Assembly (NCBI GenBank): GCA_020633335.1 | Contig: JACKDU010000001.1 | Coordinates: forward strand, 992,001 to 1,056,000 | From: Myxococcales bacterium | GTDB lineage: Bacteria > Myxococcota_A > Polyangia > Nannocystales > Nannocystaceae | Length of the DNA: 64,000 nucleotides | Reading direction: 5' to 3' | Shown: piece after piece, positions 43,448 to 52,947 of the stretch | How positions within the stretch are numbered: the first letter of the stretch is position 1 | Layout of the letters: every line of letters begins with the position of its first letter | Position numbers and translations under genes: made by a program | The notes under the pieces: generated by a model | What the model was told of the DNA's origin: nothing | Databases searched by the model: none | Seen by the model: only the letters and a program-made list of their open reading frames with translations

Positions 43448-44653
43448 ATGGTGCTGGAGCGAGCAGGCGCGTGCGTGACGGCTCTCCTGGCTCTTCTGGG
43501 CCTTCTGGGCCTCTTGGGCCTTCTCGGGGCTTGTCGGCAGGGGGCCGGCGACGAGGCGGGAGTCCGGGGCGCGGTCGCGGAGGGGCGCGCGACCGCGCCC
43601 GTGCCCGCCGATGCCGACCTGCTGATGCCCCATCCGGCGCCGCAGGCCCGGGCCGGCGTCGACGCGCTCGCCCGCAACGCGGAGTGCGAGTCGTGTCACC
43701 CCGAGGTCGCCGACGAGTGGCGGGCCTCGCTGCACGCCGAGGCCTTCACCGTCCGCGAGTTTCAGCACGCCTTCCGCAGCGAGCCGCTCGCCTTCTGCCG
43801 GAGCTGCCACGCGCCGGAGGCCGGGCCCGCGAAGGAGCCGGCGCTCGAGGCGATCGGCGTCGCCTGCGTGACCTGCCACCTCCCGGAGGGCGAGCGCGTG
43901 CTGGCGGCGGCGCGGCCCGCCGGGGCAGGTGGCGGCGCCGCCCCGCACCCGCTCGCTCGCTCGGAGCGCTTCGCCAGCGACGAGGCCTGCGCGGCCTGCC
44001 ACGAGTTCACCTTCCCCGATCGTCGACCTGTCCCCGAGTTCATGCAGACGACGGTCCGGGAGCACCGGCGCTCGGCGGCGGCGGAGCGCCCCTGCGCCGA
44101 CTGTCACATGCCGGAGCGGCCCGGCGGCGGGCGCTCGCATGCCTTCCACGCCTCCCGCGACGGCGCGTGGATGCGGAGCGTTGTGGCGATCGAGGCGAGC
44201 CGACCGACGGCCGAGGAGGTCGAGATCCGCCTCGAGCTCGACGCGGCGGCGGTCGGCCACGCGCTGCCGACCGGCGATCTCTTCCGGCAGATCAGCGTCG
44301 AGGCCCGGAGCACCCGGCGCAGCCTCCGGCCCCTCACGGTCCGCAGGGTGCTCGCCCGCCACTGGAGCGCGGGGGGCCCGGGCTCGATCCACCGCGAGGA
44401 GCTCGCCGACGATCGCCTCGGCGTCGGCGACAACCCGCGGATCGTCCGCCTCACCCTCGATCCCGCCGACGCCGCCCTCGCGGTCCGCTGGCGGGTCCGC
44501 TACGAGCGGGTCGAGTCCTTCGTCGCCGGCGGCGAGGCCCTGGTGGTCGGCGGCGTCGTCCTCGGCGAGGGGCTCCTCGAGGTGCCGGGCGACGGGGTGG
44601 TCGAGGACGCGGAGCGCGGGTCGACCCGGCCGAGCTACGAGGGGGGTCGCTGA
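43448..44653 (+). CDS. Pentahaem c-type cytochrome lipoprotein
   Basis: The product is 401 aa. The leader contains a Leu/Gly repeat (LLGLLGLLGLLGAC) with lipobox at Cys 29. Five CxxCH motifs: CESCH 80, CRSCH 117, CVTCH 140, CAACH 181, CADCH 216. The C-terminal ~170 residues lack haem sites and form a beta-rich domain. The spacing resembles tetra/pentahaem NrfH/cytochrome c554-like electron carriers. No reductase is adjacent, so the partner is unknown. The C-terminal domain may bind it. Confidence 0.85.
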   Translation: MVLERAGACVTALLALLGLLGLLGLLGACRQGAGDEAGVRGAVAEGRATAPVPADADLLMPHPAPQARAGVDALARNAECESCHPEVADEWRASLHAEAFTVREFQHAFRSEPLAFCRSCHAPEAGPAKEPALEAIGVACVTCHLPEGERVLAAARPAGAGGGAAPHPLARSERFASDEACAACHEFTFPDRRPVPEFMQTTVREHRRSAAAERPCADCHMPERPGGGRSHAFHASRDGAWMRSVVAIEASRPTAEEVEIRLELDAAAVGHALPTGDLFRQISVEARSTRRSLRPLTVRRVLARHWSAGGPGSIHREELADDRLGVGDNPRIVRLTLDPADAALAVRWRVRYERVESFVAGGEALVVGGVVLGEGLLEVPGDGVVEDAERGSTRPSYEGGR

Positions 44654-44714
44654 TCCCCAGGGGGCTCAGCGATCGCGGGCCGGCGCGTGGAGAAATCTGT
44701 CTCTTGGGTCAGGA

Positions 44715-45971
44715 CTACGCGGCCGGACCGCTCGTGCTCGCGCTCGCGCTCGCGCTCGCGGGCGCCGGGGCGAGCGGGATCTCGATCCGCACCGCCGTCC
44801 CCTCGCCGGGCGCCGAGTCGACCCGGATCACCCCGCCCAGCGCCTCGCTCACCAGGTTGTGGACGATGTGCATCCCGAGGCCGGAGCCGCCGCTCCCCCG
44901 CCGGGTGGTGAAGAAGGGCTCGAAGATCCGCCGCCGCTCCTCGGGGCTGAGGCCGCGGCCGTCGTCGGCGACCGTCAGCGCCGCTCGCTGGTCGCCGACG
45001 CGGGCGAGGGTGATCGTGATCGTCCCGGCCTGCGCGTCGTCGAAGGCGTGGCTCAGCGCGTTCTGGATCAGGTTGGTCAGGATCTGCGAGATCGCCCCGG
45101 GGTCGAGCTCGGCCTCGATCGCGTCGTCGAGCGCGAGCGCGAGCCGGTGGGGCGTCCGCTTGTAGAGCGGGGTCAGGCTCGCCAGGGTCTCGCGGATGTA
45201 GGGCCCGAGGCGGAGGCGGCGGCGGCTCGCATGCGACTGATCGACGGCGACCTGCTTGAAGGAGGCGACCAGCTCCGACGCCCGCTCGAGGTTGCCGAGG
45301 GTGAGCGCGGCCGCCTCGTCGGCGTCGCGGAGGAAGTCGCCGAGGGCCCGCTTGCGGAGCTGGCCGCCCTCGAAGTCGGCCGCGAGGCCGCGGAGGCGAT
45401 CGCGGAGGAGCGAGGCCGCGGTCACCGCGACGCCCATCGGCGTGTTGATCTCGTGGGCCACCCCGGCCACCAGGCCGCCGAGCGCGGCCAGCTTCTCGCG
45501 CTGCATGAGCTGCTCCTGGGTCCGCTGGAGGACCTCGAGGAGCTTGGCGGCGTAGACGTCGGCCATCACGAAGGCGGTGTCGAAGTAGGCCTCGTCGAGG
45601 GCGCGGATGATCTCGAGGCGGGCCTCGGCATCGAGCGCCTCGCTCTCGAGGATCGCCTCGACCCCGCGTCGAAAGCAGAGGAAGCCGCGGAGGAGCGTCG
45701 AGATCCGGAACTCGGCGGTCGCCCGCAGGGTGGTGGTGAACTCGACGAAGGCGTCGCGGATCGTCGGGTCGCCGTCGATCAGGAGCGCGCGGTAGGCGTC
45801 GAACTCGCGGTCGACGAGCATGCGGGTCTCCGCCCGCGGCCGCCGCCCCTGGAGGTCGAGGCTCTGGGCGGTGATCCAGTCGGTGCCGGCGTCGACGATC
45901 GCCGCGCGGCGGCGGTCGAGGAGCTCGCGGAGGCGATCGAGGGCGGCGGGGGTGAGCGTCGAGCCGGGCAT
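44715..45971 (-). CDS. Soluble sensor histidine kinase of the adjacent cyclase-regulator pair
   Basis: The product is 418 aa without a membrane segment. The N-terminal ~150 residues are a helical sensor-like domain. The H-box is AGVAHEINTPMG with His 173. The catalytic ATPase domain carries N-box QILTNLIQNALSHAFDDA, VADDGRGLSPEE, and G-boxes FEPFFTTRRGSGGSGLGMHI. Ala/Ser/Pro-rich tail. It starts 10 bp after the stop of the receiver-cyclase gene, so both are one operon, and it presumably phosphorylates that receiver. Confidence 0.88.
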   Translation of the reverse strand: MPGSTLTPAALDRLRELLDRRRAAIVDAGTDWITAQSLDLQGRRPRAETRMLVDREFDAYRALLIDGDPTIRDAFVEFTTTLRATAEFRISTLLRGFLCFRRGVEAILESEALDAEARLEIIRALDEAYFDTAFVMADVYAAKLLEVLQRTQEQLMQREKLAALGGLVAGVAHEINTPMGVAVTAASLLRDRLRGLAADFEGGQLRKRALGDFLRDADEAAALTLGNLERASELVASFKQVAVDQSHASRRRLRLGPYIRETLASLTPLYKRTPHRLALALDDAIEAELDPGAISQILTNLIQNALSHAFDDAQAGTITITLARVGDQRAALTVADDGRGLSPEERRRIFEPFFTTRRGSGGSGLGMHIVHNLVSEALGGVIRVDSAPGEGTAVRIEIPLAPAPASASASASTSGPAA

Positions 45972-45981
45972 CGCGGCGCCC

Positions 45982-47811
45982 TCAGAGGGGGCCCTGGTCG
46001 AGGACGAGCTGGTGCCAGCAGTGGCGATCGAGGGTGAGGAGCGCGGCGTCGTCGGGGTGGCGCGCGCGGAGGGGCTCCAGGAGGTCGCGGGCCTCCTGCC
46101 AGCGGCCTGCGCGGATCGCCGCGGTGATCGCCAGGAGGGGCGCGCGGGTGTCGGCCTTGGCCGCGCGCCTGGCCGCGAGGTCGCCGGCGAAGACCTCGTG
46201 GAGCTCGACCGCGCGGTCCTTGCCGCGGATCACCATCCGCCCCAGCGGCCGGGTCTCGGCCTCGAGCTCGGGCGGGAGGCGGTCGTGGATCGCCTCGGAG
46301 ATCAGGAGGTCGGCGTCGAAGGAGCGGGTGAGGCGCTCGATCCGGGCGGTCACGTTGACGCCGTCGGAGATCCCGGTGAAGTCGAGGCGATCGGCGGCGC
46401 CGACCAGGCCGAGGATGATCGGCCCGGCGTGGACGCCGACGCCGATCCGCGGGACGATCGGGCTCTCGGGGCGGCCGGCGACGTGCTCCGCGGCGAAGCG
46501 GCGGGTCGCCTCGAGCATGTCGAGGGCCGCCCGCACGGCGTCGGCGGGCTCGCCGGGGAAGAGCGCCATCAGCCCGTCGCCCATGTACTTGTCGACCACC
46601 CCGCCGTGGGCGTGGATCGCCGGGACGATCGCCGCGAAGAACGAATTGACGAAGGCGAAGGTGTCGCCCGGGCTCAGGGCCTCGGCGAGGCGGGTGAAGG
46701 AGCGGAGGTCGGCGAAGACCACCGCGACCTCGCGCTGGATGTGATCGCCGATCGACGCGTCGGTGACGTCGTCGATCTCCGCGAGGTTGAGGAGGCGCTT
46801 GGGGACGAAGCGCTCGAAGGCGGCGAGGAGCGCGAGCTGGCGGTGGTGGAGGCGGAGGTTGTCGAGGGCGATCGTCGCGTTGTGGCAGAAGACCTCGAGG
46901 AGGTGGCTCTCCCACGACGAGAGCGGCGCCGAGGTCTCGACGAAGACGGCGGCGCAGGAGCGCTCGCGGTAGCAGAGGCCGAAGACGCTGTAGCGCGGGC
47001 GGTGGAGCGGCTGCTGGTTGCGGATCGCGGTGGTGACGTCGCTCCAGGCCTCGGGCGGGAGGAGGCCCGGCGCCGCCTCGCCGACCGCGCCGGCGAAGCG
47101 CCCGGTGCCGGCGATGATCCGCGGGACGTCGCCGCCGATCCCGAAGAGGGGGCCGTGGGCCTGGACGAACATGGTGCTCCGCCGCGGCCGCAGGAGCGCG
47201 CCGATCTGGATCAGGATCCCGCCGAGGAACTCCTCGAAGGAGGTCCGGTCGAAGAGGGTCGCCGACGCGTCGACCACCCGCTGGAGCCCCTGCTTCTGCG
47301 AGTCGATCACGCAGAGGTCGCGGTAGGAGCGGATCGCCCCGAGGACCGTGGTCGTCAGGCGCTGGGCGGTGAGCTCGGTCTTCGCCCGGTAGTCGTTGAT
47401 GTCGTAGTCGAGCATCACCCGCTGCTCGGGGGCGGTCCCCGGCTGGCCGGTGCGGAGGACGATCCGCACCAGGCGGTCGCCGAGCTCCTCGCGGATCCAG
47501 CGGGCGAGGCCGAGGCCGGCGTGCTCGCTCTCCATCACCACGTCGAGGAGGACGAGGGCGATGTCTTCGGTCGACTCGAGGATCGCCCGGGCCTCGGCGC
47601 CGCTCTGGGCGGCGAGGAGCTCGATCGGCCGCTCGTCGATCACCAGGTCCGCGAGCGCGAGGCGGGTGATCGCGTGGACCTCGGGCTCGTCGTCGATCAC
47701 CAGGACCCGCCAGGGGGCGTCGCCCGGCTCGTCGCGCGCGGCCGCGGCGGGCTCGTCACCTTCGTCCGCGAAGAGGAGGAGCTCGTCGCTCTCGTCGGCG
47801 CCACCAGCCAT
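45982..47811 (-). CDS. Response regulator with DUF3369 and adenylate/guanylate cyclase output
   Basis: The product is 609 aa. Receiver domain with acidic pair VLVIDDEPEVH and phospho-Asp in LVLLDVVMESE. Then DUF3369 (QGLQRVVDASATLFDRTSFE), followed by a class III nucleotide cyclase domain: AVVFADLRSFTRLAEAL (metal Asp), VVDKYMGDGLMALFPGE (second metal Asp), and DFTGISDGVNVTARIERL with the transition-state Asn and Arg. C-terminal TPR-like helices. Catalytic residues look intact, so it should make cAMP or cGMP upon phosphorylation. Confidence 0.9.
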   Translation of the reverse strand: MAGGADESDELLLFADEGDEPAAAARDEPGDAPWRVLVIDDEPEVHAITRLALADLVIDERPIELLAAQSGAEARAILESTEDIALVLLDVVMESEHAGLGLARWIREELGDRLVRIVLRTGQPGTAPEQRVMLDYDINDYRAKTELTAQRLTTTVLGAIRSYRDLCVIDSQKQGLQRVVDASATLFDRTSFEEFLGGILIQIGALLRPRRSTMFVQAHGPLFGIGGDVPRIIAGTGRFAGAVGEAAPGLLPPEAWSDVTTAIRNQQPLHRPRYSVFGLCYRERSCAAVFVETSAPLSSWESHLLEVFCHNATIALDNLRLHHRQLALLAAFERFVPKRLLNLAEIDDVTDASIGDHIQREVAVVFADLRSFTRLAEALSPGDTFAFVNSFFAAIVPAIHAHGGVVDKYMGDGLMALFPGEPADAVRAALDMLEATRRFAAEHVAGRPESPIVPRIGVGVHAGPIILGLVGAADRLDFTGISDGVNVTARIERLTRSFDADLLISEAIHDRLPPELEAETRPLGRMVIRGKDRAVELHEVFAGDLAARRAAKADTRAPLLAITAAIRAGRWQEARDLLEPLRARHPDDAALLTLDRHCWHQLVLDQGPL

Positions 47812-47861
47812 CGGAAGCGGACATTAGCAGACGGGGGCGGGGGGCCCCACGGCAAAACTCG

Positions 47862-47883
47862 TCTGTCCACTCGAGTGGACAGA
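47862..47883 (-). terminator. 22-bp perfect palindrome, intrinsic terminator of the DUF2079 gene
   Basis: The minus-strand transcript folds a hairpin with half-arm TCTGTCCACTC, ending just after the DUF2079 stop (47886) and followed by CGAGTTTTG. The T-run and position fit a rho-independent terminator before the cyclase-kinase operon. Confidence 0.65.
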
Positions 47884-47885
47884 GC

Positions 47886-50027
47886 TCAGCGCGGTGGTCG
47901 GCCCGACGGGGACGTCCTCCGCGCGGGCGCGCCCGCTCTCGCGGGTGCGTCGGCCCTCGCGGCGGGCGAGCCTTCGCGGCGCTTCAGGAGGATCACGCCG
48001 TCGTGCTCGTCGATCACTTCGAAGGTCGTCTTCGCCTGGCGATCGAGGCGGGCTCGCTCGCCGCCGTTGAAGCGCCAGGCGCCGAGGAGCATGTACTCGG
48101 CGTCGCGGACGTCCGGCCAGCGATAGATCCGCTCGCGGTTGGAGAGCTGGGGGCCGATCTCGCTGGAGGCAGAGACCGCGGCGTCGGCCGGGATCTTGGC
48201 GACCATCTCGCGGGTGCGGTCGGCCCGGAGGCGGAGCTTGGCGTCGGGGTCGCGGGTGAGCGGCTGCCACCCCGCCTTGAACGCCGTGTTCTCGACGAGC
48301 ACCCCGAACTTCCAGGAGACCAGCGTCGACGCGGCGAGGATCGCCGCGACCGCGGCCGCGCGCGCCCGCGTCCCATCGATCCCGAGGGTCCGGAGGCGCG
48401 GGCTCTCGCCGATCTTCGCGAGGGCCTGGGGGGTCGCGGCGAAGAGCATCGGGAAGAGCACCGCCGAGTACTGGAAATTGAGGGCGAAGACGTGCGGCCG
48501 GCTGGCGAGGCCGATGAACGCCATCCCGTAGAGCCAGAGGATCCGCGCGCGGCCGGCGAAGAGCGGCAGGAAGGCGAGCGGGAGGAGGAGCTGGATCATG
48601 AAGATCAGCTTCTCCTCCTTGCAGAGGACCCCGAGCGCGTAGATCGGGTTGGTCACCAGCGAGAGGACGAGGCCGCGCACGCCCTCCTCGGGCCGCGGGA
48701 TCATCTCGCTGTAGAAGCTCGCGTAGGAGTAGGTGTTGTCGGCCTGCATCAGGAGCGCGGCGTCGGGCATCACCGCGAGCTTGACGAAGGCGAGGTAGGC
48801 GATCGACCCGGCGATGATCCCGAGGCCGACCCGGAGGCGGCGGCCGAGGAGCGCGTAGGCGCCGATGAAGCAGGCGAGGAGCGCCATGTCCTCGCGGCAG
48901 GCGAGGAGGAGCGCGAGCGCCGGCCAGAGCAGCCACGAGCGCCGGTCGACCAGGTAGACCGCCCAGCACATCAGCGGGATCGCCAGCGCGAGCGAGTGGA
49001 AGTCGAACATGTTCACCCCGTGGAGCGCGGGGTGGAGGGCGAGCGCGAGCGCGAGGGCGACGCCGATCCAGCGGCTTTGGAGGCGATCGCGGGCGAGGAG
49101 GTAGATCGGGAAGACCGCGGAGCCCAGCCAGATCGCCTGGATGATCAGGAGGGTCTCGGCGTTCGGCGCGAGCGCGTAGAAGGGGACCAGGAGCGCGAGG
49201 ATCGGGTCGAAGTGGGCGGCCCAGTGCTTCCCGTAGGCGATCACGGACGACCCGAGGAAGTCGCCGTGGAGGGTGTGCCAGAGGATGTTGTCGTAGATCC
49301 CGAGGTCGAAGAACTGGGTCCAGATGTTGCGGTGATCGATGAGCGCGAAGCGGCTGAGGAGCGCGCTGTAGGCCGCGAAGATCGCCGTGACCAGGGTGAT
49401 CGGCAGCCACCGCGGGAGGGCCGCGAGCGCGCGGTGGAGGCGCTCGGTGAGCGAGCGCCAGCCGCCGAGGTGGTAGGCGCCAGCGGCGACGAAGACGGCC
49501 GCGAGCGCCGCGTTGAGGAGGGTGAAGATCGGCCGCTCGCTCTCGATCTTCGGGGCCAGGAGGGCGGCGGCGAAGGGCAGGGCGAGGAGGCCCAGGAGGC
49601 GGCGGTTGAGGGTCCCGGCGGCCTCGGCGAGCGGGAGGGTGGGCTCGCTCCGGCGGCGGCGCTGCCAGGTCACGAGGTAGAGCGCGCCGACGATCACGAT
49701 CGAGCCGACGATCGTCGCCAGGAGCCCGGCGCGCTGGAGGGGGTTGAGGTCGTTGGCGAGGACGAAGCCGGCGAACCTGCGGTGGACCAGCGGCCAGACG
49801 AAGAAGGCGGGGGCGGCCGCGATCACCAGCGCCCAGGGGAGCCAGCCGCCGAGGGCGGCGAGGAGGGCCTCTGCACGCCCCCCGGAGCCTCCGGGGCGCT
49901 TGGTGGCCTCGGCGGGCGCAGGCGCGCCCTCGGGGGCTTCGCCCGCGTTCGTCTCGTGGGCGCGCTCGCGCTCGCCCTCCGCCGGGACGGCCGCTTCCTT
50001 CGGCTCGCGTTCGGAGGTCGTGCTCAT
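47886..50027 (-). CDS. DUF2079 multi-spanning membrane protein
   Basis: The product is 713 aa. A charged N-terminal tail is followed by at least eleven hydrophobic segments. The central FFDLGIYDNILWHTLHGDFL stretch with GKHWAAHFDPILALLVPFYA is the DUF2079 signature, related by fold to GT-C/PMT mannosyltransferases. These may be glycosyltransferases acting on lipid-linked sugars, with no confirmed activity. A soluble C-terminal part (ISSEIGPQLSNRERIYRW-like) is typical. ATG 50027. Confidence 0.88.
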   Translation of the reverse strand: MSTTSEREPKEAAVPAEGERERAHETNAGEAPEGAPAPAEATKRPGGSGGRAEALLAALGGWLPWALVIAAAPAFFVWPLVHRRFAGFVLANDLNPLQRAGLLATIVGSIVIVGALYLVTWQRRRRSEPTLPLAEAAGTLNRRLLGLLALPFAAALLAPKIESERPIFTLLNAALAAVFVAAGAYHLGGWRSLTERLHRALAALPRWLPITLVTAIFAAYSALLSRFALIDHRNIWTQFFDLGIYDNILWHTLHGDFLGSSVIAYGKHWAAHFDPILALLVPFYALAPNAETLLIIQAIWLGSAVFPIYLLARDRLQSRWIGVALALALALHPALHGVNMFDFHSLALAIPLMCWAVYLVDRRSWLLWPALALLLACREDMALLACFIGAYALLGRRLRVGLGIIAGSIAYLAFVKLAVMPDAALLMQADNTYSYASFYSEMIPRPEEGVRGLVLSLVTNPIYALGVLCKEEKLIFMIQLLLPLAFLPLFAGRARILWLYGMAFIGLASRPHVFALNFQYSAVLFPMLFAATPQALAKIGESPRLRTLGIDGTRARAAAVAAILAASTLVSWKFGVLVENTAFKAGWQPLTRDPDAKLRLRADRTREMVAKIPADAAVSASSEIGPQLSNRERIYRWPDVRDAEYMLLGAWRFNGGERARLDRQAKTTFEVIDEHDGVILLKRREGSPAARADAPARAGAPARRTSPSGRPPR

Positions 50028-50143
50028 CGCGCTGGCCGCGGGAAGGGTACGGCTTTTCGCCGGGGGCCGGGTGAAAAATCGCTCGGAGGGCGAGGGCTGC
50101 GAACGCTGGTGTTGTCACATGCGTCGGGTCCGCACACCATCAG

Positions 50144-51454
50144 ATGATGGACTTTGGCCGCTCTCTCCTAGTTATCAGTCTTGCTTCGCTCCTCTCGATC
50201 GCCTGCGGCGGGGGCGAGGACGACTCGACGGGCGCCTTCACCACGAGCCCGACCTCGCCGACCACCGCCGGGCTCTCGACCACCGGGCCCGCGACGACGA
50301 CGGACGCGACCGGCTCGACCGGCGACACCTCGACGAGCGGCGAGGCGACGAGCTCCGGCGGCGAGACCACGGGCGGGCCGCCGCCGGGGTGCGGCGACGG
50401 CAACGTCGACGCGGGCGAGGAGTGCGACGACGGCAACGACGTCGACAGCGACGCCTGCACCAACCTCTGCAAGGACGCGGTCTGCGGCGACGGGATCGTC
50501 CAGGAGGGGGTCGAGGCCTGCGACGACGGCAACGACGTCGACAGCGACGCCTGCCTGACGACCTGCGAGGCCGCGAGCTGCGGCGACGGGGTCGTCCAGG
50601 AGGGGGTCGAGGCCTGCGACGACGGCAACGACGACGACACCGACGCCTGCCTGGCGACCTGCGAGGCCGCGAGTTGCGGCGACGGGATCATCCAGGCCGG
50701 GGTCGAGGAGTGCGACGACGGCAACGACGTCGACACCGACGAGTGCCCGAGCTCCTGCATGCCGGCGAGCTGCGGCGACGGCTTCGTCCAGGAGGGCGTC
50801 GAGGAGTGCGATGACGGCAACGACCTCGACACCGACGCCTGCGTCGCCGAGTGCAAGGCGGCGACCTGCGGCGACGCCTTCGTCCAGGAGGGGGTCGAGG
50901 AGTGCGACGACGGCAACGCCGACAACGGCGACACCTGCGTCGACGGCTGCAAGATGGCGATCTGCGGCGACGGCTACCTCCAAAACGGGGTCGAGGAGTG
51001 CGACGACGGCAACGGCAACGACAACGACATGTGCGGCAACGACTGCAAGGTCAACGGCCAGACCTACTCGCAGATGTTCAGCCAGGGGCAGAACTCGCCC
51101 AACCAGTGCACGGCCTGGAACCAGTACCGGGCGAGCCTGACGCCCGGCGCCTTCACCAAGATCACCCTCCGCGGATCGAACGACGTGACCGGGGTCTCGT
51201 GCACCGGCGTCAACGCCAACACGATCTGCCAGAACCTCAAGACCGGGACCGCGACGACCCTCGCCTGCGACGGCCGCACCTGGCGGATCGGCAACTGCGG
51301 GAGCGGGATCGAGATCAACGCGGACAACGCGATGTGCTCGTGCACCAACCCCGGCCACATCGTCCGCCCCTGCATCGGCAACGCGAACTGGGGCGGGATG
51401 AACGGGCCGACCTGCTCGGGGGGGTCGCAGACCCTCGAGGTGGTCTGCCAGTAG
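50144..51454 (+). CDS. Lipoprotein with seven Myxococcus-type Cys-rich repeats
   Basis: The product is 436 aa. The leader LLVISLASLLSIACGGG has a lipobox. A Thr/Ser linker precedes seven repeats of CGDGxVQEGVEECDDGNDVDxD type (TIGR02232/DUF4215), ending in a ~140-aa domain (QTYSQMFSQGQNSPNQCTAW, GSQTLEVVCQ). It is paralogous in plan to 13007-14515 but with a different C-terminal domain. Two ATGs (50144, 50147). Divergent from the DUF2079 gene. Likely surface anchored. Confidence 0.85.
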   Translation: MMDFGRSLLVISLASLLSIACGGGEDDSTGAFTTSPTSPTTAGLSTTGPATTTDATGSTGDTSTSGEATSSGGETTGGPPPGCGDGNVDAGEECDDGNDVDSDACTNLCKDAVCGDGIVQEGVEACDDGNDVDSDACLTTCEAASCGDGVVQEGVEACDDGNDDDTDACLATCEAASCGDGIIQAGVEECDDGNDVDTDECPSSCMPASCGDGFVQEGVEECDDGNDLDTDACVAECKAATCGDAFVQEGVEECDDGNADNGDTCVDGCKMAICGDGYLQNGVEECDDGNGNDNDMCGNDCKVNGQTYSQMFSQGQNSPNQCTAWNQYRASLTPGAFTKITLRGSNDVTGVSCTGVNANTICQNLKTGTATTLACDGRTWRIGNCGSGIEINADNAMCSCTNPGHIVRPCIGNANWGGMNGPTCSGGSQTLEVVCQ

Positions 51455-51515
51455 GCGCGCGAGCGCACGCCGGCGCGCCTTGCCGGCGGGGGCGGCCGGG
51501 TGCCAAGGTGGTGGC

Positions 51516-52880
51516 GTGAGCCTCCCGCCCGGTCCCCGCGGCGTGCTGGCGGTCGCCCGGGCCGCCCGCGACTTCAACGCTGATCCCCCCGGCTTCGCCT
51601 TCACCGCCCAGGCCCGCTGGGGGCCGGCGACGGGGATGCGGATCGGCCGCGATCGGCTGATCTTCCTCCACGACCCGGAGCTGATCGGCGAGGTCCTCGT
51701 CGACCGCGAGGGCGCCTTCATCAAGGACCGGGTGACCCGCGGCCTCGCGCTCTTCCTCGGCCACGGCCTCCTCACCAGCGACGGCGAGCGCTGGCGACGG
51801 AGCCGCAAGGTGATCGCGCCGTCGCTGACCCGGCGGCACATCGAGGTCTACGGCGAGGCGATGGTCGCGGCGACCCGGGGCTACGTCGCCCAGGTGCGCG
51901 ACGGCGAGGTCCGTGATGTCCACGCGGACATGACCGCGCTGACCCTCGAGATCGTCACCCGCACCCTCTTCGGCGCCGACCTCCCCGGCGGCCACGAGCG
52001 GATCGGCGAGCTCGTCGACGCGGTGATGCAGGACTTCCAGGAGCTCCAGCAGACCTGGCGGCGCTACCTCCCCGGGTGGGTGCCGCTCGCCGGTCGCCGG
52101 CGGATGCGGCGGATCGCCGACGAGCTCGACACCTACATCAGCGCGCTCATCGAGGCCCGGCGGGCGAGCGGGGCGCTCGGCGACGATCTCCTCTCGCGCC
52201 TCCTCGCCGCCCACGACGAGGCCGGCGGCGGGATCGACGACGCCCAGCTCCGCGACGAGCTCGCGACGCTCTTCGTCGCCGGCCACGAGACCACCGCGAA
52301 CGCCCTGACCTTCGCCCTCCTCCTCCTCGCCGAGCACCCGGAGATCGCCGAGGTGGTCGCGGCCGAGGTCGACGCCGTCCTCGGCGATCGGGACGCCTCG
52401 GCCGCGGACGCGGCGGCGCTGGTCCGCTGCGACGCGGTCTTCAAGGAGGCGATGCGCCTCTACCCGCCGGCCTACATGATCGGCCGCGAGGCGGTGAAGG
52501 AGGTCAAGGTCGGCCCGTGGACGATGGCGCCGGGGACGACCGTGCTGATCTCGCCCTGGGCGCTCCACCACGACCCGAAGCTCTTCCCGGACCCCGAGGC
52601 GTTTCGGCCCTGGCGCTGGCTCGATCCGGCGATCGCCGCGCTCCCGCGACACGCCTACATGCCCTTCGGCGGCGGCGCGCGGATCTGCGTGGGCAACCAC
52701 TTCGCGCTCCTCGAGGGGGTGCTCTGCCTGGCGACGATCGTCCGGGGGCTGCGCTTCGAACGCCTCGATCGCCGCGGGCTCAAGCTCCGCTCGGCGATCA
52801 CCCTGCGGGTGGTCGGCGGGCTGCGGATGCGCGCGCGGAGGCGCGACGCGGAGGCGGGCGCGAGCGCGGGCGCGGGCTGA
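51516..52880 (+). CDS. Cytochrome P450
   Basis: The product is 454 aa, GTG start at 51516. The I-helix is AGHETT (255-260), the K-helix ExxR is E311-A-M-R314, and the haem-binding loop FGGGARIC has Cys 391 as ligand. This class of bacterial P450 oxygenates fatty acids or steroids with separate ferredoxin partners, none in the window. C-terminal low-complexity tail (RRRDAEAGASAGAG). The next gene begins 67 bp downstream on the same strand. Confidence 0.92.
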   Translation: MSLPPGPRGVLAVARAARDFNADPPGFAFTAQARWGPATGMRIGRDRLIFLHDPELIGEVLVDREGAFIKDRVTRGLALFLGHGLLTSDGERWRRSRKVIAPSLTRRHIEVYGEAMVAATRGYVAQVRDGEVRDVHADMTALTLEIVTRTLFGADLPGGHERIGELVDAVMQDFQELQQTWRRYLPGWVPLAGRRRMRRIADELDTYISALIEARRASGALGDDLLSRLLAAHDEAGGGIDDAQLRDELATLFVAGHETTANALTFALLLLAEHPEIAEVVAAEVDAVLGDRDASAADAAALVRCDAVFKEAMRLYPPAYMIGREAVKEVKVGPWTMAPGTTVLISPWALHHDPKLFPDPEAFRPWRWLDPAIAALPRHAYMPFGGGARICVGNHFALLEGVLCLATIVRGLRFERLDRRGLKLRSAITLRVVGGLRMRARRRDAEAGASAGAG

Positions 52881-52947
52881 GCGGGTCCCCGAGAAGAAAA
52901 GTGAAGGCGGCCGCTAACCCCCGGCGGGGTCCGGCCGTGGAGGGGTC

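Noticed and set aside
45820..50147. Long plus-strand open frames opposite the cyclase regulator and the DUF2079 gene
   Set aside because: Same shadow effect: composition is Ala/Gly/Val/Asp/Glu-rich and no motif appears, while the minus strand encodes clear domains.
50390..51050. CRISPR-like or satellite repeats
   Set aside because: Again in-frame repeats of a Cys-rich protein (GACGACGGCAACGACG-type codons) with lipoprotein leader.
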